Positions 23,501 through 34,526 of a DNA stretch of 64,000 nucleotides are shown piece by piece. Each line of letters begins with the position of its first letter. The stretch's first letter is position 1. The DNA is from Pomacea canaliculata (Eukaryota; Mollusca; Gastropoda; Architaenioglossa; Ampullariidae): contig NC_037596.1 in assembly GCF_003073045.1 (NCBI RefSeq), positions 13,017,950 to 13,081,949 on the forward strand, in the 5' to 3' direction. The position numbers were made by a program, and so were the translations under genes. Under the pieces are notes generated by a model that saw nothing but the letters and a program-made list of their open reading frames with translations, was not told the origin of the DNA and did no database searches.

Positions 23501-26500
23501 AAAAAAGAGATATTTTCATAAACAAAGCAGTTCAGTGGCAACTTTCAAATTCCAACAGGTTATCTAAAGATGGTTATTGAATTCATAATGTAGACTAAGT
23601 TCTACAGTGAGCTTACTACAATGATACGGGAAAGTTAGTGGCGAATGTTTCGTCCAAGCACTTTAAAAAAACTTAATGTCAGGCGTTTCATCAACACCTA
23701 CCCCACATAATCCTATAAATGGTTGGTCTACATACTTCAGCAAATGAAGACCTGGCCTATCTCTATCTTGTGCTGCATTCTCTTTAGCCGCCACCTGATC
23801 AAACATATAAAGCTTGCTCATCAAGTTAATATCCGGCCATTTTTCTAGCAAGTGATTGATATTTGGTTATTGATCTTTAACTTATTATATGATGCTATGT
23901 CATGATTTAAACTTTCTTTGTTTAAACAGATAACAATCTCACAGTAATTATCGGTGCTCTTTGTGGAGTTGTGATCGTAATTCAGTTCGTAGTTATCGGC
24001 TTTCTACTGTGGAAGATCTACAAATTTAAAAAAGGTAAACGATATTTGTATCACATTTAATTGAGCTTTTACATAGCATTTTAAGAGATGTAAGAAACTT
24101 TATAATAATCAAGAGAACACAGAAAGCATAATTTCTTAAGTCAAATAGAGACAGCATCAAGAGACACAGATCTCTGTACATTTCTCAAGTACATCAAAGT
24201 GCTAACAACGGCTTTCAAGTTATCAGGTAGATGTTTTAGTAGAATGTCTTTGTAATGTCATTCTTACATTATATCTGTTACAGATCACGAACTTATCAAG
24301 AGGTGTATTCTGTAAGTTAAATGTTTGTTGCTTCAAAGTTAAATATTTCTGGAATATCAGTTTCAAATAAACGTGTTTTTTTTTGTTTTGGTTTGGTTTT
24401 TTTAAATCTATAAGTCAGTTTGCCCCTACATATATTAGAATAGCTAAAATTACAATCTTTATAGGTCTCAAAGGGTTGAAGGATTCAATAGTGGGTAGGT
24501 GGCGGGTATGCAAAGGAAGAGAGGTCCATTGATTCGCTGCACAATCACTAAAATTCCTGTTGCCATATATTGTTATTTTGATTACAGGAACAGTGATCAG
24601 GTGATAATCAGAAGAAGAGAGGAGGGAAGGAGCATCTGGGGTGAAAGGTAAGAGCAATTCAGAGAAATAATCAGGACAGGTGCAAGCAAAAAAATTAAAA
24701 CACAGCACAGATAGTTTTACTGGATGCAAGAACGGATGTGTAGCTAGTGTAGAAAACGAAGGAGAGGGGTTGTGGTCTCGTTTCCTGGCTCTAAACATCG
24801 ACATATTATCTGTTCTTGACAGTGGTGATGTTCCTGCCTTAACTAATATCGACCACTCTCTGCTTCCTCTGAGATTCCACACCCTCTACGGATATTTTTA
24901 ACCCTCACCAGCATGGTTCAACTATCTCATTGACAGGACCAGACTGTGTTAATTGGTGGTAAAACATTTCACCCCGCTCCATTTTACTGTCGGGTTCTCC
25001 AAGGCTGACTACTCTGCTCAGTTCTGTTCATTTGATACAAAACCACTTTCTTCTTGCATCCAGACAGGTCCGTCGAAACCGGCTGGTACTGTTTAACGAA
25101 AATATGGATAACGGGATCAAAGGACGGATGGATAATGATGATGAAGATGATGATGATGTACCAAATGTTTACTAATGAATGATTCGTGTTCATTTATAAT
25201 CTATTTTTCTCTTGACAGGTACTCTGATGATCGTATTCCCTAAAGAAGTATAGGAGATTCTAAATGTGTGTCCAATAATATAAATTCACACATAATTATG
25301 CGTTCACGCCCTTCAGACGATAACAGTACACAAATACTGTGATATCTCTTAAGACACAACATTTGAACAAATCCATCATCTCTCGAAATCTATTGACTTG
25401 TTTTTTCAGAGACATGATCAGTAAACAAGACCTCTTGCCTTTTTACAAGGAAGAAAACAGCTCTTTAATTGAAGATCCGTTTGCTGAGAAATCGAAGAGC
25501 TGTAACGAAGAACCCGAAGAAACAAAAGAATGTAATCATACCAACAGGTAAGAACACTTTAAAGTGACCACCTGTCATATTATCTGTCCTTGACAGTGGT
25601 GATGTTTCTGTCTTAACTCTTCTGGACCTGCCTTCTGCATTTGACACTATCGACCACTCGATACTTCTTTAGAGATTCATCGTCTACGGAATTTCTGGAC
25701 CATGAACTAGCCTGGTTCAACTCCTATTTCACCGACAGGACGCAAACTGTGTTTGTTGATGGTCAAACATTTCACCCTGTTTCACAAATACTATATCTTT
25801 GTAGACACAACATTTGACCAATTCCATCATTTCTAGAAATCTGTTGACTTGTTTTTCAGAGAAACAATCAATCAAGGTGACTTGTTGCGTTTTCCCGAAA
25901 AGGAAAACACCCTTTTAAACCAAGATCCGTTTGATGAGAAATCGACGAGCTGTAACGGAGAAGCCGAGAGAAACAAAAGAATGGAATAAGACCAACACGT
26001 AAGTACGCTTTAAAGTGACCACCGACATATTATCTGCCTTTGGTGATGTTTCTGCCTTATCTCTGATGGACCTGTCTGCTGCAGTGGAGACGAACGTGGA
26101 TTTGAAGAAATGCACTAATTTACTGCATCTAATTAAGTCCCTCTGAGGACAGGTACCATCGAGACCGGGTGGAACTGTTTAACAAAAATATGTATACATA
26201 AATGGACGGATGATGTTGATGATGAGGAGGAGGAAGAAGAGAAGAAGGAGAAGGAGGATTTACTAAGTGTTCATTAGTGTATACTTAGTTTTCGTTCAGA
26301 AGGTGATACTTTTTTTAGACTCTTTACAGATACTCTGATTGTTGTATTCTTAAAAGAAGTCCAGCGGATTCTAAATTTCTGTCCAATAATATAAATGCAC
26401 ATATATGCATTCACACCCTTAACCTACACATTGTGCTGAAACTGTGTGATACTTGTTTAAACACAATCATATAGACAAATCCATCATCTATCTAACAATT

Positions 26501-28094
26501 ATTGACTATTTTTCAGAGGCATCGTCGAATTAATAGCATCTTTGTCAGTGAAATAAGATGAAGCCAGGGATGAAATCGAAACACGAGCTGCCTTATGGTA
26601 AAATGGATGTTCTTAATCTTTTCTTTAAAACACTTTTTGTAAAGTGACTATTTACAATAGCGTGATTTTAAGGTGATTCAAATGCTCTGCCATGTTTTAT
26701 TATTGAGTGACGTTGCTGAATCGTTGGGCAGAGGACTTGCTTTCTTAAGTGGAGGACGTCGTAAAAGTTTGTAATTAGAACACAGTGATTAAAAAATTGA
26801 TTGGTAATAACTCTAGAAGGAAATCTCTTTAAAAAACTCGAAGATTGTGTTTCAAAACTTTATGAACCTCACTTCCCATCACTTACATTAATACCGACCT
26901 TGACATGTTTCTAGGCAGTAGAATTTGTAGAGATCCTGAAGCAGACATAAAGCCACTTCTTTCCATGCGCCTTAGTGAGACATTTGTTGATGTTTGAGAC
27001 AAAGTCGTTTTAAGTAAGCACGATGCAGCCAAGACAATTTTGTTTGTATCATTACAGTTTGCCTTTCCGCCGATTGCGAGCTATATCAAGGTAGTGCTGG
27101 CTAGGCGGCAAAACTGTTAGCATCGTCGTATCATCTCCAGACACTTTCATTTTCAAACAGGACCGCTGTAAAACTAAAAGCAACATTGCAGCATTGCTCG
27201 TAAACAATTTGTAAAATGGAGCGCATATGTCTTAAAATATAAACCATTTGGTTTCTTTAAAAAAACAAAAAACACTTTGCAGCCTTTGTGAAGCAGCGTA
27301 CAGGTGATGTCTAGTGTGATTGGAAGTAAATTAATTTGGAACCCAAAGTTTTGATATAATTGGTAACGTCTTTATCTTCATTTAGGTCTTACCTATAATT
27401 TTTCTTAATTTTCCATTACACATATTCTATAGTTTTCAAGCCAAAGAGGGTATTCGTTGAGTACAAGTAGCTAAGATATATAATTTTGTTAATTTACATT
27501 CTATTAATGTTTTGCCGCACGCTGTATATGGGGCTACAGGTTAGCAGACAGATCTGCTACAAAAAGCGGTCTAGGGGAGAAAACTCCACAAAAGATAGAC
27601 ACTACATTCGATGAAGCTGTTGACATCAAGCAAAATAAAATAAGCTATACAGAGATAGTTCCATGTGATCCAAACCAAGGAAAACTATCGAAGGATCCAA
27701 AATAATAAATGCATGTAAATAACAGCTTGGGCAGCTTAATGATTGAGCATTAAAATAGAGAAAAAAATGCGTAAGAAAATATTTATAATAGTATGATAAT
27801 AGAAAATTATACTGTTTGTGTAATGAAAATGATTTAAGAAAATATAGACAGTCATTGCGTAGTGATCATCGCTCAGCAGTAAGACTATGGTTAGCTACAA
27901 AAAATTACTTTCATTACATCTCCTCTCAGCACAAAATATTCTACCGTAGTCCACTTTTTACTTTTGTTTATTCCTGATCTTTAACATCTCATGAACTGTT
28001 ACTTTGTTTTTCAAGTGAGTTTTCCATTTACAGAGATTACAAGGTGTGGTCGAGCAGACGGGCACCTACCAGAGTGAAGAGGTTCGATGACTAG
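20472..28094 (+). CDS. Locus B: short receptor with membrane-proximal Ig-like module and ITIM-like tail; one frameshift
   Basis: Exons: 20472-20543, 20802-20930, 21421-21593, 22442-22486, 23313-23354, 23930-24034, 24284-24311, 25410-25547, then 27540-27705 or 28034-28094. They match exons 5-10 of locus A in order, phase and, for three exons, near-exact length. The Ig exons 2-4 of A are absent and no signal-peptide exon is visible; the only early ATG is at 20537. Exon 21421-21593 has a 1-nt deletion compared with locus F, so the frame meets TAG at 21452; downstream of the lesion the frame is well kept. The tail is open, with an ISYTEI motif in one last exon. Either a recent pseudogene, an assembly indel in a live gene, or a gene whose true 5' end I missed. 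Confidence 0.6.
20802..20930 (+). CDS. Locus B exon 2: first half of Ig-like module
   Basis: 43-codon phase 1-1 exon: SPKIGCIVRNEKDPYQMQC..., RDFSVYFHSPDGKQ. It is about 85% like exon 2 of F at the protein level by eye, and matches exon 5 of A. Confidence 0.78.
21421..21593 (+). pseudogene. Locus B exon 3: second half of Ig-like module, 1-nt deletion
   Basis: 173 nt against 177 in F: one in-frame codon lost plus one base lost near 21452. Before the lesion the frame reads THNER and then TAG. After it the other frame reads through Cys, SLTEDYISVSETFS, CRDAG and FPCFYSG to the donor. Conserved cysteines on both sides argue that the lesion is recent or artefactual. Confidence 0.75.
22442..22486 (+). 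CDS. Locus B exon 4: stalk exon
   Basis: 15-codon phase 1-1 exon (NSVKPEVKCGMTDV) with TTTTTTTCAG acceptor and GTAAGT donor. Counterpart of A exon 7. Confidence 0.65.
23313..23354 (+). CDS. Locus B exon 5: juxtamembrane exon with GC donor
   Basis: 42 nt, the same length as A exon 8. Donor G|GCAAGT is required: it joins G to AT at 23930 and keeps the frame into the helix, while using the GT two bases later gives a stop. Confidence 0.7.
23930..24034 (+). CDS. Locus B exon 6: transmembrane helix
   Basis: 35 codons: NNLTVIIGALCGVVIVIQF then VVIGFLLWKIYKFKK, a helix with a basic inner flank. Counterpart of A exon 9, but with a normal GT donor. Confidence 0.8.
24284..24311 (+). CDS. Locus B exon 7: 28-nt tail microexon
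   Basis: Same 28-nt length and phase change (1 to 2) as A exon 10; reads HELIKRCI. Followed by GTAAGT. Confidence 0.68.
24415..24620 (-). mobile_element. LINE RT C-terminal fragment
   Basis: Minus-strand frame reads NRNFSDCAANQWTSLP then LHTRHLPTIESFNPL, the typical end of many LINE ORF2 proteins (A..WNSLP..IR...S...FK). A related remnant is at 33.2-33.4 kb. Lies in a locus B intron. Confidence 0.6.
24770..25165 (+). mobile_element. LINE RT fragment with 3' tail and (GATGAT)n end
   Basis: Sense reading gives ILSVLDSGDVPALTNIDHSLL, then WFNYLIDRT and a tail GAAACCGGCTGGTACTGTTT, ending in GAT repeats at 25132-25156. The same tail recurs at 26155-26230. Dead, internally deleted copy. Confidence 0.65.
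25410..25547 (+). CDS. Locus B exon 8: acidic cytoplasmic tail exon, copy 1
   Basis: 46-codon exon, phase 2-2, acceptor TTTTTTCAG and donor AG|GTAAG. Rich in Lys and Glu (FYKEENSSLIEDPFAEKSK), no tyrosine motif of ITIM form. Two further copies follow at 25860 and 26517. Confidence 0.7.
25560..25790 (+). mobile_element. LINE RT fragment
   Basis: Reads SVLTLLDLPSAFDTIDHSIL with a one-residue slip, the RT motif DLSAAFDTIDHxxLL, then WFNSYFTDRTQTVFVDGQTF. Lies between duplicated tail exons 1 and 2 of locus B. Truncated and frameshifted. Confidence 0.75.
25860..25998 (+). pseudogene. Locus B tail exon, copy 2 (premature stop)
   Basis: Same acceptor context (GTTGACTTGTTTTTCAG) and coding start as copy 1. 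A 1-base insertion near the end changes the frame, and TAA follows after KRME at 25987-25989. It could still serve as an alternative last exon. Confidence 0.6.
26020..26255 (+). mobile_element. LINE fragment and GAT/GAG-rich tail
   Basis: Remnants of the same RT region as 25560-25650 (ATTATCTGCC, GATGTTTCTGCCTTA, GGACCTGTCTGCTGCA), then a tail GAGACCGGGTGGAACTGTTT ending in GATGATGAGGAGG repeats. Carried within the local 1.1 kb tandem duplication. Confidence 0.6.
26517..26556 (+). pseudogene. Locus B tail exon, copy 3 (very short)
   Basis: Acceptor TATTTTTCAG as in copies 1 and 2, then 12 codons and TAA. Later sequence (GAAATCGAAACACGAGCTG) still aligns to copies 1 and 2, so this is a decayed third copy. 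Confidence 0.5.
27540..27705 (+). CDS. Locus B alternative last exon with ITIM-like motif
   Basis: After GGGGCTACAG the phase-2 frame is open for 54 codons to TAA at 27703. It contains KISYTEIVPC; ISYTEI fits the ITIM consensus (I/V/L/S)-x-Y-x-x-(I/V/L). AATAAA at 27704 overlaps the stop. Phase agrees with exon 25410-25547. Splicing is inferred, not shown. Confidence 0.55.
28034..28094 (+). CDS. Locus B second candidate last exon, basic
   Basis: After CCATTTACAG the phase-2 frame encodes DYKVWSSRRAPTRVKRFDD and stops at TAG 28092-28094. It would be an alternative to the ITIM-like exon. Shortness lowers certainty. Confidence 0.4.
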
Positions 28095-29035
28095 GAAGAG
28101 AATGGCGAACATTTCGAGTTGTCATTGGAGACTTGTTTTGTGCTCTGAAGAGACAATTTTTTTTATCAGAGAGTGATGGATCTTGCAATCATCTCTCTTA
28201 CAGTTTTTTTTAAAAAGCTTTTTACGTGTAGATAATTCTGGTCTAGTACTTTACTGAAATAGGTAACCAATTAATTTCATTGTGTTCATGTGTATTCAAG
28301 CTGGTGTGATGATGAAAGTGCACACACTGTCACAGACGCTCTCACTCACTCAGTCGCCTGGACATTTGCACGTTCTTTTCGTCAGTTATAAACAAAACAA
28401 CTAAATCTGACTCTTGTCATGCTTGTATATATTTAAACGTATTAAAATGTGGTAAAGTACTTATTAAAAAATTATAACATAATTGTTGAAGACAAACTGA
28501 TTATTAATACACATTTATTCAACAACTCTAATTATCAAATATTCGAATAGAAAGTTTCTTTTTCTCAGTTTGATTGTTAACAGAAGAATACTAGAGTTTA
28601 TAGTTCAGCAAAAGGTCACTATTTACCTTTCACACTTAGCAATGTTCTTTTACAACAAAAATTGTCACTGGACCCTGATGTTCCGCTGATGAATTCCACA
28701 AATTGTCAAAAAAGAAAATCACTGACGTCGTCCACTAGGAAACAGATGTTCAATCAATCAGAGCTGCCTCTTGGAGACAACTGACCACAACTCGTATCTA
28801 TTTGGTCAATTCTGTGACTAACATCCCCACTTACAGATTTTACACTTAGTTAAGTATGTTCAAGCTACCATTTCCTAGGGAAAAAAACAAAAGCAATGAT
28901 ATCGATGGATATTTATGCGTATGAAGGTGTAAATGCGACTTTAATTTTTTTATTTAAATTTAATGTTAGAAAAGATCCAACTGCTGTTTTGTTATCCTGG
29001 ATATTGAATTTTTAAATAAACACTTAACATAAGCA
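28095..29035 (+). other. Spacer after locus B
   Basis: AT-rich, no coding exon, RNA gene or repeat recognised. Confidence 0.4.
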
Positions 29036-29039
29036 AAGT

Positions 29040-30080
29040 TATATGGGCCCAGTAGAGGAGATAAATCTGAATTCATAGCGAGATTGAAAACTAAAAAGCT
29101 TTGGAATATAACTTAACTAAAATTGAAGATTGAAGAAAAGAGTTGCAAGAATTGAGAAATAAAAGGATAGATGATGTGGTTGTGAGATCTAGAGTATAAT
29201 GGTTCATAGGAGAAAAACTGCGACTTTAATAAAAGAAATTTTGTTAATAAATCCATGGGTTTACGTGAATAGGGGAAATGGAAACATTATTATGGATTAA
29301 GATGACATTTTAAAGAAAGTCCAACATTTTTATGAAGAACTGTACACATTTATACCAGTAATGTTACACTAAGTAGCCTGCTACATGATGCCCCTGTGTA
29401 AACTACTGAAATGTCAGAATTTTTGGAGGGCCTTATGAAACTGCAGTAGGCTGGTTAAGCACCAAAGAATGTGAAAAATAATAAAAACCCAAGCCCGGAT
29501 GGTTTTACTGTTGAATTTTTTAAGTTTTTCTTTGTGTACATTGGAACTTTTCTTGTTAGATCAATTAATGAAGGCTTTGAAAAAAGCCATTTATCAGTCT
29601 CACAAAGGCAAGGTATATTTACCTGTTTGCCAAAAGAGTTTATTAAAACTTGGAGGCCAATATCTCTTTTGAATGTAGCCTATAAGACTGCATCAGCATG
29701 TATTGCTAAACGATTACAAAGTGTGCTACTGCTGGTGATTGATGAATGTCAGAGAGGATTCATGAAACATGGGAGATGATATTCGGTTGACTTATGATGA
29801 ACTTTACACAAGCTAGTAATATCCCTGGATTATTGCTAACTGTAGACTTTGAGAAAGCTTTCGATTTCGTGTCCTGATTTTTTTATCGAAAAATCTCTCT
29901 TTTCAAATACTTTGGTTTTTCAGAGTCTATCATAAAAGAGTTTGTCAAATTGCACAATAATGCATCTTCCTGTATATTTTTCAATGAGCAATACTCATGT
30001 TGGTTGAGCTTTAAAAAAAGGCTGCAGGCGAGGGGGTCCCATTTCGCCTTATTTTTACTTAATCTGTGCAGTAAGGACAA
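29040..30080 (+). mobile_element. L1-like LINE ORF2 fragment (EN-RT linker and RT)
   Basis: 29450-29780 reads KNNKNPSPDGFTVEFFKFF, FLVRSINEGFEKSHLSVSQ, WRPISLLNVAYKTASACIA and IDECQRGFMK, typical of L1/Tx1-type RT. 29820-30080 continues out of frame with TVDFEKAFD, an RT catalytic block, and a degraded GCRRGGPISPYLFLL-like segment. 29090-29440 resembles the linker before RT. Many frameshifts; dead. Confidence 0.85.
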
Positions 30081-31599
30081 CGACCCTTAAATAGACGATT
30101 CAATTCAATGTATATATTATAACGTTTTCATGCTTGTTACAAATGGTCGTCCATACTCGAAACCCCTGTGTGCATTTTCACGCTGTATAGTTGACTCTGT
30201 TCAACACATTTTCCAAATTAATGAATTTATTTATATTCCCTTTGTGTTGACTTTCCTGCCAGCCAGATCATTATTTTATGCTTTCTTTCTCAAATGTTTT
30301 CTACATCATGTAAACTTTAGTCTCTCACTTGCTAAAGATGCTCCCCGAAGAAAAACTGTGGGTTTGGACACCTGCAACATGACCTGGTCAACAAAAAATT
30401 ATGCTTATGATGTTTTTGTCTCTTTTTATATTATTTATATGTGTTATTTTGCATCATTTGCTAAGTTTATTGGTTAACGGCAGTAAAGCAAAGGTTTTAA
30501 GTGCAGTGAAACTGACTTCATAGAATGATGTTTCTGTGAAAAGCGGCTCACCATGTCTCACTCTTGATTTAAACTCATCCCGCTGTCGAGCCCTCCCTCG
30601 GCCATCACTGGGTGCATGTGGGTTCATATTTTGGATACTCCTGTTTCCTTTACAGCTTGTTGCAGCTTCAACTTTCTGTCGTAACAAAGGTGCACCTCAT
30701 GAACTGCAGCTCACTCAAGTTAAAAGCATGCATTTGCATAAAATACAATGAAATTGGGCTCACAGACAAGGAAATGAAATAAAGAGACTGCCAGGAAAAT
30801 TAAAACAGGATATTTTTTTTTTACCCATTTCGCCTCCCCAACTCAAAGATTTCAAGATCAAATCTCCTCTGTAATACTGAGCTGAAAGAAAAGTTTCATG
30901 TCTGGACATTAGTGTGTTGCTAAAAACAGAGTTAATTTTATTGAAGGCGTATTTAAACATGTTGGTATACCATCTCACCTAAACACTGAGCTTAGTATTC
31001 TTACCTTCTCACTGTTTAAGCTGACTTCAACAGCTGTTGCTCACCTAAAGGCCACAATGTGTGATACAAAACACTCACTTCTCTTTCTGAATGTGTGTGC
31101 ATGAGTGTGTGCAGGCTGAGATGTTTTCTTCAGTTTTCTCAAACATTTATATTCACCTTTACCTTCATTTGTTTTTTTCCTTTAAATTCTTCTTGTCCAC
31201 CTTGTGAAAAGATCTCAGTGAGCTTTTTGATTTGACTTCAGTCTCCTTCACTTCATTTAGCAGCATCCAGTAAGTGAGATGAATTGTTGACAGTTATCGA
31301 AAACCAGATTAGGTGAAAAATCACTTAATGTAATAAAGGAAACTACGTGCACATGAGATAAACGGACAAACATCCTTTTCAAGGCAAGAATTGCACATGA
31401 GCTGATCTTAATTGTTCGGTCATTTTCTGAAGCTTTTTCAGAATAGTTATCACTTCTGGTGCTTGTAAAATCCCATCGAATAATGATTTCTTCGATGTCA
31501 CAGCGTTCTCATTCGACGGCCATAGCAAAATTGTCATACATGTAGGCGGCGCTGTCAAACAATGGCGTCCTTCGAACTCCGTCGTCTGCTCGATAGAGT

Positions 31600-31812
31600 C
31601 GTTCGCTCGACACCCGACGCTAATATAAACCGATGTAAAAACTAAAGTCTAGCCGAAACAGGAGGTTTATTAAGAGCACTTAACTAACAGCACACAACTC
31701 CACATTCGACACTTCTGTAGACCGATGCAAACAAAAAAATATTACGATCACTCAGTTTCTTAATGTCAGACAACTCCATACCCGACACTAATATAGACCG
31801 GTGCAAAACCAA
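31600..31812 (+). repeat. Three imperfect copies of a CCGACACTAATATAGACCG element
   Basis: Near 31610, 31708 and 31783 the sequence repeats as CCGACGCTAATATAAACCG, TCGACACTTCTGTAGACCG and CCGACACTAATATAGACCG, each followed by ATGCAAA or similar. CpG-rich against an AT-rich background; it has no counterpart at the expected place in block D. Confidence 0.6.
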
Positions 31813-31814
31813 AA

Positions 31815-31829
31815 GTATTTTTATTTTTA

Positions 31830-31868
<39 letters not shown>

Positions 31869-31955
31869 TCGTCTGTGTATTTTTGTTAAGCGCTTTGAGG
31901 TAGATGGCTTTGTAGGTGGGGTAAAGCTCTCTATATTAATTAGCTTATTATTAAT
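31815..31955 (+). repeat. (ATT)n and retroposon 3' tail
   Basis: T-run, (ATT)n to 31868, then TGTTAAGCGCTTTGAGGTAG and AAAGCTCTCTATATTAATT. The same tail plan is seen at 3455-3510 and in the 16.5 kb minisatellite. Confidence 0.6.
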
Positions 31956-32413
31956 AATATAAATGCCTTTCTGGCACACTATGCAATAAATATGTTTCTT
32001 TATTATGTTAAAGGGTTAGCATTGGAAGCCTTTATAATAACTGGGCAAAGCACAGTACAAGACCCTATTCGTCCAAATATATCCTTTCTGTTCCCGAGAT
32101 ATATGTATCCAAAACGGTACCATGCACTGAGAGATCAAACTCGTGACGTCACGTTTGTAAACATATACACTTAGTTAACATATCGTCTTGTCTGTGTCAT
32201 TGGCTAAAAGTCTGTAAAACAAAATTTTGTCTGTATCAATCCAGACGTCTGGATTGTCAACCTCACACTAAATATTCTTTTGATAGAACAAATGTTTGTG
32301 TTTGTATACTTTCACTTCTTTTCAATCAATTTTATAAATTATTTACATTTGTACACTTGGCCTACAGCTCCATTTTCATAGACTATTTTTCTTTAAAAAA
32401 ATTCTGTGCTTAC

Positions 32414-32707
32414 TTGGACTGTCCAAGACACTAAATGCTGTGCTGGAAGAACCATCTTTATTACGAAGAGTCAGCGTCCAGTTTCCATGGAAATTGCGGA
32501 TTTCCTTCTCGAGGCTAACCCATAGGATGAGGTCAGGTGGTTCGCCATTCAGCACACAGTTCACCTCCGTTGTTGTGTTATCTTTTAAAGACATTGGTGT
32601 CAAAAAACATTTCAGGATTCCTGTCTTGTAAGCCTTGACCCGAAATGTTGCCATACCTAAGGCAGGATTGACGAGTTTTGTAGATTTTTCAGCAAACTGT
32701 GGAGGGC
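32414..32707 (-). CDS. Locus C exon 4 (third Ig-like unit, intact)
   Basis: 98 codons, phase 1-1, from GCAG acceptor to AA|GTAAGC donor, the same 294-nt length as E exon 4. Key blocks: PPQFAEKS, CFLTPMSL, NCVLNGEPPDLIL, GNWTLTLRNKDG. Confidence 0.78.
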
Positions 32708-33229
32708 CTGCGAAATTAAAAAAAAATTAAATAATTAACAGAGGTAAGATGAAATTAATTACTATTATAAAACAAAACATGTATGAGCAATATAGAATCA
32801 AACAGTATTTTAGGTCACATAACACAGCATTCCACATGGGTTAGAATGTATAAGGCCTGATATTTATGTATCTCTAAAGGCTCAAACACACCTACGAAAT
32901 TCATTTCTGTAAACAACCTTTTAATTTTGTAAACTTATTAATTAGAAGATTAATAAGAAGAAAGTGATATATTTAACGCTTGATTATGCTCACGAAGAAG
33001 CATGCTCTCAGTTAGTGAGAAGGAGACATGGACAGCATACAAAGGACCGAAGAAGAAACAACAGTGTAGACATAAAATAAAAGTAAACATGAAAGAAGCA
33101 AAGACGAATCAGGGAACAAACAGTAAAAAGCAACAGTTTAATAAATCTGCAGATATAGACGAGCATGCAGACTACTCAATAATCACAACTATTAACAACT
33201 ACTAAGCAGAAAAAACTGAAAGAAAAGGT

Positions 33230-33390
33230 TAGAAAATGGATTAACACTAGTGTAATGCTTATAAAACGTGTGTGATGATAGTGCTCGTTTAAATGATTCG
33301 ATGATGGAAAGGTGGCGGATACAGAAGGGAAGACAGTAAATGATATACAGCACAGAAAATATAATATACAAAGCATTCACCAAGATGCTG
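33230..33390 (-). mobile_element. LINE RT C-terminal remnant
   Basis: Minus frame reads LPFCIRHLSIIESFKRALSS, the same ORF2 end motif as 24415-24620. Lies in the intron between locus C exons 3 and 4. Confidence 0.5.
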
Positions 33391-33561
33391 TTTCATTTTC
33401 TCTCTTCTAACACTAAATACTCACTCATTTGTACTCATACATCTTCATAAAAACCTGTAGATAAATTGGATTTCATATCCTTGAATACTCTCATTGTTAA
33501 AGAATAAGAAGCAAAATTTCATTGCTATACAATGCATATCAAAACAAGTCAGTATACTTAC

Positions 33562-33840
33562 ACCTGACGAGGAATGTCACGGATCTGTTTTGCAGGGTCC
33601 CGTTGCCTTCACACCTGACTACCGGCCAGTCATCTTCACACTGGGCAGTGAGAGAGTAGCTCAAGCTTCCTTCGTGTGAAGATTTCAGTTCAGTTCCATG
33701 TTTATTCAACAGATGAAAAAAGGCTGGAGGATTCCCCTGCTTATAAAAGCAGGAAACATTCACCTCCTTACCTTTGTCAACGACATAATCATTGTTAACC
33801 TCTTGTCCTTCCACAGTGAGACTGGTGATGTTGGGTGGAT
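33562..33840 (-). CDS. Locus C exon 3 (second Ig-like unit, intact)
   Basis: 93 codons, phase 1-1: PPNITSLTVEGQEVNNDYVV, CFYKQGNPPAFFHLL, CEDDWPVVRCEGNGTLQNRS. Differs from D exon 3 at only a few residues. Confidence 0.8.
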
Positions 33841-34147
33841 CTGAACACACACACACAAGCGCGCAAGCATGCCTTATATTTTCAAACAATCATTCTTATT
33901 CCACCCTAGTCATAAAAATATTAAATAACTTAATACAGCGATAGATTTCTAAAGTGATATTATCTGAGAAAGCTAAAGGTATTCCAATCAAATGGCTGAA
34001 TTTTTTAAAAAATAAGATTTCGATGTACATAATAATTACACTTAATTTAATTTATTTGTTTCTATGAAAGGCACATACCTGAGATAATATGTCCTTAATT
34101 TATGCAATTGTATTATGACTGACATCTTTAGGATTCTTCTTACTTAC

Positions 34148-34526
34148 ACAAAACCTCAACACGCATTATCCGTGTTATTTTGGGCATCTTTCACTCCCAG
34201 GGGGGAAAGCTCCATGACAGTCAGTGACCTGGTGACGACCTGAGAAATGTGAATATCTAAAGTCACTACAGAGCTGCTCAGGTTTCGTTGCTCCCCGATA
34301 CAAATCACACCTGTTTTTTTACCAAACACCTTTCCAAATCTGCTGCTGTTGTTCTTTCTCCATTCAAAGGTGCAGCTGAGTCCTTTCTTATTGTCATCAC
34401 AAGTCTGATAGATGTAAGTAAACGAGTCTGACGACACCAAGCTTGCGGTCAGCTCGATGGTATAACTGATATTTATGAATCCATGTTCTTTCTGATGCAG
34501 AGTTTCGCTAAAATTAGATTCTCCAC
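34148..34526 (-). pseudogene. Locus C exon 2 (first Ig-like unit, frameshifted)
   Basis: Open from the acceptor for about 120 codons, then shifted by one base within GTGAAAGATGCCCAAAATAA (D has one base less here). The donor GT is intact. Confidence 0.75.

Noticed and set aside
30454..30687. Minus-strand frame with NPHAPSDGRGRARQRDEF
   Set aside because: The DNA is conserved in block D (37.7-37.9 kb) but the frame is not: D has several stops. Likely a repeat, not a tail exon.
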